64,000 nucleotides of DNA from Adiantum capillus-veneris. Lineage: Eukaryota > Streptophyta > Polypodiopsida > Polypodiales > Pteridaceae. Below, one piece after another: positions 8,611 through 18,529 of this stretch. The translations under genes were made by a program, and so were the position numbers. The notes under the pieces were generated by a model. The model ran no database searches and was not told the DNA's origin. It worked only from the letters and a program-made list of their open reading frames with translations. The number at the start of each line of letters is the position of its first letter. Within the stretch, counting starts at the first letter, position 1. The stretch covers positions 153,252,140 through 153,316,139 of the forward strand of contig CM043955.1 in NCBI GenBank assembly GCA_014529385.2, in the 5' to 3' direction.

Positions 8611-9622
8611 TGTAACAAACTGCTGGTCCCCAAAGAGTTGGTCTAACGGTAAGGCTTTGGCCTCTCAACCTATGGGTGGTGGGTTCAAATCCCCCGTTGG
8701 GTCACACTCTAGAGGGACACCTTGTTCTCACCTGGTGTTCACGTTGCTAGGGCTCTTGCCCTTGGACACTGGAGTGCATCCTCCTCCTGGGGTGGGTCAC
8801 CCGAGGAGGAGGTTCCTAGCTGGTTGCTACGAGTTCTCTCCGCTGTTCCCAGCATGTGGTGCATCAATTAGGTGGCCATGGTGATGCCTACGCGTGGCTC
8901 TTGCCTGATGGTACGCGGCCCTTGCCCGACCATGTAACATGGCTAATATTTGGAAGGGATAAGCACCTCCCCCTGTGGGCCCTATGGTGTGTCGAAAAAA
9001 AAAAACAAACTGCTGACGTGTCAAAGCCTAAAGAATGGAGCCAATTTACAGATGCCGGCGGAGGGGCCTAAACCCTAAGAAGAACAAGTAACAGAAGAAG
9101 TCCTCCCAACTTATGAATTAAAATAAAGCAAGACCCGCACACACGCAAAAAATCTGATGACGTGGCAGATTTTCGACAATCTTTGGCATGATGACATGGC
9201 AAGCTGTACGGATTTCCGCGTTTTGCGCTGGTTGATGATGTGGTAGTTGTACGGATTTCCGTGATTTACGTTGACAGCTTTTTGGCTTTGCTTTTGGACT
9301 AGAAGCTTTTGAGTTTTAAAGGCTTTTTATCGTAACTGCTTTTTAGGCGAAGGGCCTTTAAATATGAGGTTAGGGCTCATTCTCTGGCATGCTTCCTGGC
9401 GAAGGTGCAGAGTCTTGAGTACCGGCTTTTACTGTGTTGATGCAATATAAAGAAATACCGAAAGGGGCGCCAAGGTTTGGGGCCAATACTCTCTGGGGTG
9501 GAATTCCGCCACTCCGTGTCGCGTATTGTCTCTCTCTCTCTCTCAGTTCAATTGTTAATGGAGTGCTAAAAGTCTGTTCTGTCTGTTCTTTTCTATTGGC
9601 ACGTGGTGCCCGTCTTGTGACA
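8611..9622 (+). repeat. TRIM1 right LTR, interrupted by SINE1
   Basis: The LTR is 8611-8625 plus 9016-9622, about 622 bp without the SINE. It ends CTTGTGACA at 9622. The flank GTAAT (9623-9627) is the right target duplication, and GypA coding resumes there. Confidence 0.88.
8626..9003 (+). mobile_element. SINE1, tRNA-derived SINE
   Basis: About 378 bp are bounded by a perfect 12-bp duplication AACAAACTGCTG (8614-8625 and 9004-9015) and end in an A-tract. The head carries an RNA polymerase III A box-like TTGGTCTAACGG (8638-8649) and a B box GGGTTCAAATCCC (8681-8693) in tRNA-like spacing, with a CCTCTCAACC loop between them. The body (8710-8993) is GC-rich and non-coding, with GGAGGAGG/CCTCCTCC complementarity. 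It would be transcribed by Pol III and moved by LINE enzymes. The copy looks full length and recent. I do not recognise the family. Confidence 0.88.
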
Positions 9623-9848
9623 GTAATTCTACCAATTCATCTTGAGATAGCTTGTATATTGAGCAAAAGGGGTTGGGTTCTCTCCTAAGCTCTATAGCAC
9701 AATCATAGGGTCGATGCTCCTGTAAGAGGTCTGCATTCTTCTTCTCAAAAACATCATTGTAATCTTGATATTGACGTGGCAATGCCTCCATGATTTTTGT
9801 TGTCGACGTGTCAGTTGGTGTTGCAAATATCAGGAAAGCCCTATACTT
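9623..9848 (-). pseudogene. GypA pre-RT segment
   Basis: On the minus strand this encodes the part just before RT: MEALPRQYQDYNDVFEKK, HRPYDCAIEL and the YKLSQDELVEL segment that joins the RT at 2211. Upstream of the ATG at 9791 the frame stays readable to about 9848 (YRAFLIFATP) and then meets a stop where the next LTR begins. Confidence 0.85.
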
Positions 9849-9930
9849 TGTACCCTATTCATATAAAACATAAGAAGTGAATATCGAATAGCGTGCGATA
9901 CTGAAAAACAACACGCGGACCAACACCTGC

Positions 9931-9991
<61 letters not shown>

Positions 9992-10100
9992 GTTCACATA
10001 AGAACTTCCATCGCTTGCACACAGGAGACTTCTCTCCTTCCTACACCATAGAGAGCGGGGCCCTTGGAGGAGGGTTTGAGAACCGTTTGGTGTCGTATTC

Positions 10101-10138
<38 letters not shown>

Positions 10139-10306
10139 GTGCGTCAGCACCTTCATTCACAGTGTCATTCACTTTGTTTGTGATCATTGCACTCTCTCAC
10201 TAAAGAATGGAAGGCTCTCCCTTCCGTAAGTAAAAAGAACCCTTGAGTACAATTCGGAGCACCCATCTTGAGCAAAGTTCAACATTCACTTCCGTTGCAC
10301 CTTACA
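9849..10306 (+). repeat. Putative unpaired LTR with long (TC)n runs
   Basis: It begins TGTACCC where GypA coding stops and ends CACCTTACA immediately before a tRNA-iMet primer site, giving canonical TG and CA ends over 458 bp. (TC)n tracts lie at 9932-9989 and 10102-10138. Its middle (GGTTTGAGAACCG, TGTCGTATT, then CT run) resembles the matching part of the TRIM1 LTR, so the families may be related. I find no second copy in the window. Confidence 0.5.
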
Positions 10307-10307
10307 T

Positions 10308-10319
10308 TGGTATCAGAGC
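10308..10319 (+). other. Primer binding site (tRNA-iMet)
   Basis: TGGTATCAGAGC lies one base after the CTTACA end of the LTR at 9849-10306, which argues for a plus-strand element starting there. Confidence 0.7.
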
Positions 10320-11030
10320 TTTGGTAGTGTTCTATATCACACAAGGAAAGAACCACAAGAAATGTTTTTCTTGTTGTGGTTGCACGTAACCCAAGTCCAC
10401 TTGGGCGTATCAATTCCTAATCATGTTTTTGAAGAGTGACAGGTAACCCAAGAAAGAAGTGCTCCCCTTGTCCTCTTTTCACTCATTGAGAGCAGACCGT
10501 GCACTTAGCGGCCGGCCAATCAACGTGAGGTGGAAAAAAGAAACTATGGTGTGAGCACAAGGCCGCGAAGGGGTGCGCCCGCAGGGAAGAGTCGAGCTCG
10601 GGTAAGAGAAAAGCCTTCTCTAACACAGATTGCAAGCTAAAGAACTCAAGAACCTCAAGACCTCCATAACCTCAAGAACCTCAAGAACCCAAGTTCCTCC
10701 CGAACTTAAGTACCTAAGATCTTAGTGTACAGTCATCACCCGAAGCGGAATGAATATTTTGTGTGAAGGTGATGAGCATGGAGGTGGTGAAGAAGAATTT
10801 TCCCACCAGGAGGTTTCTTCGACCCTCCCCCTTCTCCATATATGCCACGGGTTGTACCAAATCCTATGGAGGCTTTGGTCAAGACGACGATGGACATGAT
10901 GCTACACAAGAGACGCAACACGCCACCTTGGATCGCGAACGTCAACACCTGTGATTCAAGAGGGAAATGGCATAACCAATCTACCACACTTGGGTGATAG
11001 AAAGGTTATACCATTTTCCGCTTTTTATTA
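10320..11030 (+). other. Internal region of the element starting at 9849
   Basis: This is leader-like DNA with repeated CTCAAGAACC units (about 10647-10695). From about 10760 there are short open frames with no recognisable domain. No gag, protease or polymerase motif is visible. Confidence 0.4.
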
Positions 11031-11056
11031 GCGCGCGCGCACACACACACACACAC
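11031..11056 (+). repeat. (GC)5(AC)8 alternating purine-pyrimidine tract
   Basis: GCGCGCGCGC at 11031-11040 runs straight into ACACAC to 11056, a pattern able to adopt Z-DNA. Confidence 0.95.
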
Positions 11057-11954
11057 CCCCGAGAAGAGAATTTTAACGTCGTAGGAAACTATCCCAAGAG
11101 ACCTTAAAGATCTATCCGACAAGGAGAGTTAAACTCAAGCCAGACTTCTTTTGTGCCTACAATTCCTTTGCCAAAGGCTCCCAAAGAGGTAGCGCTACAA
11201 CTTTTATGGCAAGGTGTGAGTGAAAATGAGGCGTTGCATGCGAGAGGGAGTTTTTGATTTCTCGCTTGGAGTGTCCAAGCGAGAAATCAGGATATGATAC
11301 CCTTACAGGCTTGGAGGGCGAGACTATTATAGATCGTAACCTAGTGCTTAAGGTGGGTAGGTAGTGCATAAAGACCGAGGTTTGATTTCCAACGGCACCT
11401 TTCGAATTCCAATGCGCCTCAAAAAAAGAAAATGTCGAAAAACCTCAATATCCCCTAACAATGAGTCATGTATGAAATTTGTGTTTCTACTATATATGGC
11501 AGGCCACAACTTCATAATCTTAACAACTTTCAACTTTCAACTTTCAACTTTCAAGAGACGAGTATAGCTGCTATCGGTTTGGTGGTTGCCATTGGTTAAA
11601 TTTTCATTTTGTATGAGGATCTACTTATCAATTTTTTGTATCCTTTGTAAATTGGACAGGACGGCTAGAAGTTGCTGCTGTTGATACCATGGAGATGAAG
11701 TGGATACCTTGGATGGTTGCTGGTCTTATCTTAGCACACCTTTTTGCATTTGTATCCTTGAGTGCATCCTTTGTGCCGATTATGCCTGCTATGGAAAGAG
11801 ACTGAGAGACAACAGAAGCTTTTGACATTTTCAGAGGTGAGTGCATTTTGCATGCTGTGCACCCACATGCACACACAGATGCACGCATGCACGGGCAAGC
11901 GTGCACACCAATTGAAACTGGAATAAAAGGGTTTACAGAGAAACAAAAGATTTC
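11057..11954. other. Unassigned intergenic DNA
   Basis: No coding feature is recognised. An inverted pair TTTCTCGCTTGG / CCAAGCGAGAAA at about 11258-11286 forms a perfect short hairpin, and CAACTTT is repeated four times at 11524-11551. Confidence 0.6.
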
Positions 11955-12420
11955 TTGACAGCTATTTTGATAGATATGCTGGATTTACTGCTTGGTAGCA
12001 GAAAACCCCCGAGAAAAACCAATGCGAAGGCGGAAGGAATATTGACTGGTAGTGTTTTTATGGCTAGTAGACAGCCTGTTGCATGGAAAATTGCACTGTT
12101 GCAGACAAGGCACCTAGTTGCCACAATCATTTTATTCAAAGTGAAGGTCTCATGTGAACTATTGAAGCATATGCTGATTAAGGAGGTTGCCGAAAGCTTG
12201 GCAGAGGCTGTTCTTACTTGAGCAGCGTTGGAGCACAGCTTTTGAGTGAAATTGAATGCAAAAGCTGTCCTTTGATATGCTCAGGTTCTTGCTTGTCCTT
12301 GAAACAGTCTTATAAACTGTCTGGCCGATATGCCAATTTATTGTCTCAAGCAAAACACAAAACACAAAAGGCATCATATCTTATATCTTGTAGAGAGCCT
12401 CTCAACTCCTCATCTTCAAC
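11955..12420 (+). pseudogene. Possible decayed copia RNase H relic
   Basis: Translated fragments resemble copia RNase H in the right order. TGSVFMASRQPVAWK at about 12039-12083 resembles the TSGYVF..G.PVSWKS box. ATTGAAGCATATG.. at about 12160 resembles codons for the TEAEY box. A Cys/Ser stretch at about 12255-12300 sits where CDSQSA would be, and an AAAACACAAAACAC stretch where ARTKHI would be. Every box is mutated and in a different frame, so this could be chance. The order and spacing are the only real support. Confidence 0.28.
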
Positions 12421-14844
12421 AAGAGAACAATTTTGCAAGCCAGATTTGTACATGACCTTTGCTTTAGTGGGTTGATAAATGTACCCTTACTCTTCTGGAG
12501 AGCTTCACATAAGCTAAGGTGCCATTCGGTAAGTATTCAGGACCACCATAAGAAAATTCAATAGCTGGCCGAACTGCTCGTTATCTTTTTCGCAGGGTGG
12601 AACTTCTGAACAGAGTGCACTAGGCGCTGGCCGGTGGATGACCTCATTTCAAGGAGAACAAGGTCCCCCTTTATTGCCATTGTCATGTTTTATTTTTGTT
12701 CACTAAGATTTGCTATGGTACCTTTTTGCCTTCTCGCCGTGGTACCTTGTTGCTATGGTTTCTTTTTGCATTTGTACTGTTGACTGAAACAAAGACAATG
12801 TATTATAGTGATTTTCCAATGAGACATTGTTTCCCCAAAAAAATTCTCTTAAGCGATCTTATGCAAGCTAGGTGCTGGTCAGGTTATTCTTTTGCTAAGC
12901 TCATACCAATCAGCCAAGGTGTCCTAATCACTTTATATATTGCTCTCATACACAAATAGAGCATATCAAGCTTGAATGGATGGGGCTCACCGGGTCATGT
13001 CATCTGTGAAGGAATTCTAGGAACAATGGAATATGATTGTGATGACATTTGTGATGGCAAAATATAGGTCCTTGCAGAGGTATTGGGGAAGGTGTGGAGA
13101 GTCATTGCAAGGTTTCTGAATTTCAATTTGATTATTCATCTGTGTAGGTCAAATAGACCTTAGTACACTTGAAAAATGCCTTTCCACCTGTTAGAAATGA
13201 AAACAGCAAAGGTAAAAACAAGGAACAGATTCAAGCATAATGGGTAAGAGCATTGTTTAAAGGACATCTTACTCATCAACAATCTTTATTTTCAACATTT
13301 TTTTATACCCAAGTTTAAGGTAACATGAATTACTTAAAGATAAACATATAAATTCATTGTTTTGATACATCGACAATTAAGCCCATGGTTTTGGGGCCAA
13401 GGGGTTTTGCTAGAGACCATTCGGGGCTCTTGCAAAGATGCAAAAGTGTCCATGATTGTAGATAGTTGGGTGGATCTGTATGGCCATAGTTTGTGGCCTC
13501 ATAGTTACTATCTTTTTCACCATGATCCACAATTCTTAAATGTTATGTGTGAGGTAGCCTTTCCTTAAAGTTTATACATATCCTTTGAAATGATTATAAT
13601 TGCTTGTGATAGTTCTTTTTGTACAGATCGCTCAATTTGTTCATTGACATAGGTTTCAAGAGAATTTAAAGATTGATATATTGTCGTGTTTGTGTTGATC
13701 TCTCATTAACTTTGAGTGGATGTAATTACTTTGGCAATCCATTATATAGTATAAATTAAAGAGATATAGCAACGAGTGCCAAGATTGTCATATAGCCCTT
13801 TCCCAAAGAGGCTAGTCATACACATCCTATAGGTTATACAATGATTAAGTTTTTGCATACTGAGGTCGTGTGGTATTACTCATGACAATGCAACTTATCA
13901 CACATGGAGCGGCATAAGTGATTGTAGTATGTCCATAGAAAGAACAAGATTGGCTCTACCATAAGATTGAAGTCAATGTAGTCCAAAAAACAATTTTGGG
14001 GGGGTCTCTAATGAAGAACTTGCTATATAATATGCATTTGTAGGATACTTAAAAAACATGAATAGATTGACCCTTTTAAAAAAAATTTAATTAACATGGT
14101 TTTTACCAAAGCAGGTTGACCCCTCCCCCCCCATACAAACTTTAATGTATCTCTATTGATTTGCTTAAAGTTTCAAAAATAAAAAATTCTTGCCGAACTC
14201 GTGTGGTATAATAACATGATCATATAGTGGACCCCTTGGGAGCACAATGCTATGTGCTAGCTACCATGCGTAAAAAAAGAAGAAGTTGTCTCCGATTTGT
14301 ATATGATATCAGCCGCTTAATTTCGGCCTTCCAACTTGTAATTTCCTAATTTTATGGATGTACACATGAGCTTTATTTGATTACTTGAGGTTAATATGAA
14401 TTGTTGGCACTTAGATTGACCAATTGTTGAGCCAAGATGACCTAGGAATAAATCCCGCACTTGGCCAAAGTATAAAGGTTAGTTTTGTAACCAAGTTTTA
14501 TTGAAATAAGTTTCTATTGAAGCGTATGACAATGGGAAGTGCGCATCTATGGACATTATCTACTCTTTTCTCCCCCATATATTGTTGCATTTTGATTCTG
14601 ATTGCATCTACCCATTGCCAGGTGAGGGCTCTCCAAGTTGATGTAAGGCTCTCACATTGTTTCTCAAGTTTTTTTTTGTGGTTTCCTACAAGCTGTTTGA
14701 TGTCGTGTTTTAAGATTTAGGTATCAAATTGATGAACCATTAGTTGCGTGCGATAGCTCTCTTCATTCCTAAGTCATAGGTACCTTACACTGTTGATTTT
14801 GGCCTTAAAAAATTCAATAAATTTAGTATGGTTTTTTTAAACGC
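12421..14844. other. Unassigned AT-rich intergenic DNA
   Basis: Only short shadow frames are present. A G7 run at 13998-14004 and a C8 run at about 14123-14130 flank an AT-rich 120 bp. I see no gene, LTR or tandem array. Confidence 0.6.
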
Positions 14845-15672
14845 ATGATTTTTGGTAATTTTGAGACCATAGGATTGTCAATCGTAGTTTTATAAATCAT
14901 CCCTACAAGTGTGGTTGCATTTGGGTATTGTTTGGTTGATGACATGGTAGAGCTTGACTCGTGGGCATAATTTAGTGATTGGTGATTTTGGGGACATTTG
15001 AGAGTTGTTGGTATTTTTTTCCAAGGACTTGACAAGTTCTTGTTGTGTCAATGTCTTACCCGTGTCTACTACATCCCTCATTTTGACATTAGTGTGATCT
15101 TCTCAATATATTTGCAATAACATTAGAGTAGAATTTGGAGACCTGTTATTAACATTTGGAGCCACTGTCGAGGATGTAGTGCTTAAGCCTCGCTTAAGCT
15201 AGTGAAAAAAAATACATGTAGTTGTTCTCTCTCTTCAAACTTTCTCTAGTTTATTTCAGAGAAAGTTTTGGTGATTCTGAGATCATAGGATTGTCAACCG
15301 TAGTCTTATATATCATCCTCACAATTTTTGTTGCATTTGGGTATCGTTTGGTTGATGAAATGGTAGAGATTGACTCATGGTCATAGTTTAGCCTTTGGTG
15401 ATTTTGGGGACATTTGAGAGTTGTTGATATTTCTTTCCAAGGACTTGACAAGTTCTTGTTGCGTCAATGCCCTAGCCGTGTCTACTACATCCCTCATTTT
15501 GAAATTAGTGTGAGCTTCTCAATATATCTGCAATAAGATTAGAGTGGAATATGGAGACCCGTTTAAAATTTGGATCCACTACTGAGGATGTAGTGCTTAG
15601 ACCTCGCTTAAGCTAGTGAAATAAAATACTTATAGTTGTTATCTCTTAGAAATTTCTCTAGTTTATTTCAAA
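14845..15672. repeat. Two diverged tandem copies of a 410-bp unit
   Basis: 14845-15256 and 15266-15672 align end to end. Shared landmarks include CATAGGATTGTCAA, TGTCTACTACATCCCTCATTTTG and CCTCGCTTAAGCTAGTGAAA. By eye they differ at roughly one base in eight. Neither copy codes for anything I recognise. Confidence 0.88.
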
Positions 15673-16118
15673 TTAACCTTTGTTTTCACACATAGGTGAC
15701 CATTGGTTTGGTTATGTGCATTTACAAATTTGGGGATATTAGGTTCAACCAAAGAACTTTAGATTAAAATTTGAACTAGTGGAATAGTCTCTTAGGCTCT
15801 TGGGTGAGGAAAAGAGATGTTCATTAAGTTGGTTAAAAATTGGGTTGATTTGATGTTTTGGACATCTTGTACATTTCTTAGCTTTTACAGGAGTAGTATA
15901 AATGAGATACATCACTAGAGTGTGAACTAACCCCCAAAATTTTTCAAAATTTGCATCTGGTGCATTTCATAGACTTGATTAAAGATTGTGGCCTTGAAGA
16001 TTAATCCAAACATTTGTATTTGATTTTATACCGAGCAAGGTCTCAAAACCATTATTTGAACATAGAGCAAGTATTGGAAATCACTATTTGAATAGAGATT
16101 AGACTCAAGAAGCTATGA
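15673..16118. other. Unassigned intergenic DNA
   Basis: Nothing recognisable precedes the gypsy relic that begins near 16.1 kb. Confidence 0.5.
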
Positions 16119-17420
16119 ATGTCAAAAACAATGAGAACCCAAGAAGATAAACCCTTCGGGAACATCTATCAAATCAATAAGGGCTCGATGAAAATCTTGG
16201 AAAGCCAGGAAGAAAAAGATGATATCCACATGAGAGAAAAAGAAAGCAACCATGGTGGCATAGCTTTTACAAACTTAAAAACAAGTAAAACAACCCCAAG
16301 AAAAGGAATCTTTGGTAGTTGAGCAAAACACAACTCCTACAATTACTTTAAGAGGATCAATACTAGTAGACAAAGTCTTGGAGCCACTAGATGCTATATT
16401 GCAAGCATATGAAACTAGAAGTGAAGACCAACCAGATGCGAGAACAAAGATGGATGACATATCCCTATGCAAAAATTGAAACAAAGGTGGGAAATGTGTA
16501 AAAAACTAATAAAAATTGCACAAGCCTTGATGATACCTATCCCAACCCTTTCACAGAATGACAAACGACAGAGAGTTTCACTTGAAACACCTTAGGAGAA
16601 GACTGATGAAGCATCCCCTAAAAAAAAAAAGACAAGAACCACAAAAGAACATGGAAGTGGAAACTCTACCACAAATTGTGAGTGAAATAAAAAAATAATG
16701 AAAACACCAGAATGACAATAGATGTAGCACTTGTCCCAAAAATTGAGGAACCATGGACAAATGAATTATGGGAATCCATAAGGAATGCAAAGGATGGGAG
16801 ATCAACCTACCAATCCATTCCAATCCCCAAGATAAACATGGAGCACAAACATGTAAACCTTGATATCCAGTCCCTTTATGGTGACATGGAATCCATCACT
16901 TCAGAAAATAGCAAATCATGCACCTTGAGAACCTTACTCTCTTACATAGGAGAACATGAGGCCAAATCGAAAGGCAAAGTTGTACTATCACAATGGAAGA
17001 CAACTCCTAATATGATTGATTCTAAGAGTTTGCACGTAATGATGTCTATATTTATCCAGCACATCATAACACTAGTAGAGTAGCTAGAAATTAGACCACA
17101 TATATGAGTCAAAGTGAAAAAAAACTTGGAGAAAATAGGCATAAATTTCCATTCAAAACCTTGGAAGAAGGACCACAAAAAAAAATTTTACAATACCAAA
17201 AAGTGCTAAGCTAGTGCTACAAACAAAGTGGGAGAATACTACAAAGGTGAAGAAGGAAACACCACCTTGCCAATAGAATACGAAAAAATCAAAATGACAT
17301 CTATCCTAAATAGCAGAGCAAGTATAGCCATAGCACAAAAGAAGTATAGAAACATTAGGAAAAACTAGTCCTTACAAAACCTGAATGAAATTGCAGCTAG
17401 GAGATGGCTATGTTAAAAGA
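16119..17420 (+). pseudogene. Decayed gypsy gag C-terminus and protease, GypB family
   Basis: Fragments match GypB in the same order. PLDAILQAYETR (about 16378) parallels the coiled segment at 56.2 kb. WEMCKKLIKIAQAL (about 16490) parallels EMCRKMIETAQSL at 56.1 kb. LWESIRNA (about 16768) parallels LWKQIREA at 55.9 kb. The pre-protease segment ends at about 17090 with a stretch like the STP..TLAEL motif of 55.5 kb. GEYYKGEEGNTTLPIEY (about 17230) parallels GEYYEGEDRNTTLPI. The protease core that follows reads SILNSRASIAIA, so the catalytic aspartate is lost. Stops and shifts are frequent. It is on the opposite strand from GypB. Confidence 0.72.
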
Positions 17421-17806
17421 CCCATAGGAATATTGATGTGGAATTGAATATGAGCATAAGAAATAGATGATGAAATGATGTGTGCATCATAAATTGAAAA
17501 CTTTGATTTGGGAATAGGAAGGAGGTTCTATGATTTTGTAAATAAAAAACCCAAACACCAACCATGCTACAAAGAAAAAAAATGCAAAATGAAAGGGAAA
17601 AACTCAACAAAAACCAAAGTTGATACAAAAAGGGAAAACCCATTACCTAATGCTTGTGGAGGCAACAGACTGTTTGAAAAAACAGACCAAGAAGAGGTAT
17701 AAAATCTCCTTAGTTGAAGGGAAGAAAAAGCCAAAGAAAAAAAATGAAACCTAAACCTAAATCAAAAGAAACAGAGCCCAAAATAACTAAATTAGAACGC
17801 AAAAAG

Positions 17807-18022
17807 CCCGGGGCAGTCACTTATCAAAAGACCCCTATATCACGTGCGTTCAAGAGGTAATTAATAATACCCCAATATACATACTATACTTACACTGTGA
17901 GCCTATTAAAAACCCCCACCCCCCTCTGTATGTATACATTTTTATACATTTTAGTCTTTTAATAATCCTCTCCGGTTAACTCACGTGATATCATACACGT
18001 TCTAAAAAGTGACCGCCCCGGG
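17807..18022. mobile_element. MITE with CCCGGGGC terminal inverted repeats
   Basis: A 216-bp element has 16-bp terminal inverted repeats: CCCGGGGCAGTCACTT at 17807-17822, and its complement with one difference at 18007-18022. The exact 8-bp duplication GCAAAAAG flanks it at 17799-17806 and 18023-18030. Subterminal ATATCACGTG and further segments also match in inverted order, so the whole element can fold back. The interior is non-coding. An 8-bp duplication fits hAT-like or P-like transposases, but the GC-rich ends are not the usual hAT start, so the superfamily is open. Confidence 0.92.
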
Positions 18023-18030
18023 GCAAAAAG

Positions 18031-18340
18031 AAACAAACTTAAAAGAGGTATGTGCAACAAAAATGGAGAGTGAAGATGACACCCAGATAGATCAAATCAA
18101 TGTTCCATACCACTATAAGAAGTACAAAATTTAAGATAGATAGATTATCAAACAACAACCCATGTGAGAAGTGAAAGAAGCAGGGATATCGTATGATGGG
18201 CCTAAAAAAGCTAAGAAAATGAACTTAGCATAACCAAGAGAAGAGCCTAGACTGGCATACATTGTGGTTGACCTAACCCTTGAAGAAGAAGATATCTTGA
18301 TTTTGTCACTTATAGAGTACATATATATGTTTGCTTGGTC
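18031..18340. other. Unassigned DNA beside the MITE
   Basis: No feature seen. The MITE may have inserted in the tail of the gypsy relic, since A-rich Lys-coding DNA continues on both sides. Confidence 0.4.
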
Positions 18341-18529
18341 TTACAAAGACCCATGAGGTGTTGACATTGGTGGATCCTCTTTCTCCTCCTTAGGTGATTT
18401 CCAGGGAGACTTCTTGTATGATTTTCTAGGGGACTTCATGGATGATTTCTTGGGGGACTTCTTTGGTGATTTCTTTGCATTCTGTTTCATTTTCTTGGGT
18501 AACTTGAAAGGAAACTTGAGAGGTGACAA
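18341..18529 (-). other. Lys-Ser-Pro repeat reading frame
   Basis: 62 codons from an ATG at 18529. The product is basic, with repeated KKSPKK, KSPRKS and KSPWKSPK units (about residues 17-50) resembling the SPKK DNA-binding repeats of histone H1 tails. The DNA is a degenerate GGGGACTTC-type repeat of about 12-15 bp, so repeat expansion may explain it. No neighbour shows that it is expressed. Confidence 0.35.

Larger units (their letters stand above)
2212..9622 (+). mobile_element. TRIM1, miniature non-coding LTR element
   Basis: Two related LTRs beginning TGTAACAAACT and ending CTTGTGACA flank only 173 bp of internal DNA (8438-8610). That DNA has a primer site next to the left LTR and a polypurine tract next to the right one, so the element points to the plus strand. 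Without the later insertions it is about 1.4 kb and non-coding, so it must have borrowed its enzymes. CopA (2391-7944) sits in the left LTR and SINE1 (8626-9003) in the right one. The flanks GTGAT and GTAAT match at four of five bases. LTRs of 620-670 bp are long for a TRIM. Confidence 0.85.
1..9848 (-). mobile_element. Ty3/gypsy element GypA, split by TRIM1
   Basis: A minus-strand gypsy pol region reads integrase, RNase H and reverse transcriptase from low to high coordinate over 1-2211, and resumes at 9623-9848. Joining 9623 to 2211 and dropping one copy of the near-identical flanks GTGAT (2207-2211) and GTAAT (9623-9627) restores an uninterrupted RT reading frame. Everything at 2212-9622 is therefore a later insertion. 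The domain order RT-RNase H-INT is diagnostic of Ty3/gypsy. The copy is dead, with several frameshifts and stops. Its 3' end is cut by the window edge and its gag side by the LTR at 9849. No LTR of its own is visible. Confidence 0.85.

Noticed and set aside
8637-8710. A tRNA gene, from its A and B boxes
   Set aside because: The acceptor stem does not pair, and the segment is the head of a 378-bp unit with an A-tail and target duplications, so it is a SINE.
9830-10156. 108-codon frame on the minus strand with Arg-Glu repeats
   Set aside because: It is generated by the (TC)n runs inside an LTR.
11955-12221. A host gene exon
   Set aside because: No splice-supported extension or known domain; the copia-relic reading explains it at least as well.
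13997-14131. A possible MITE bounded by G7 and C8 runs
   Set aside because: Only the homopolymers are complementary; no consistent TIR and no target duplication.
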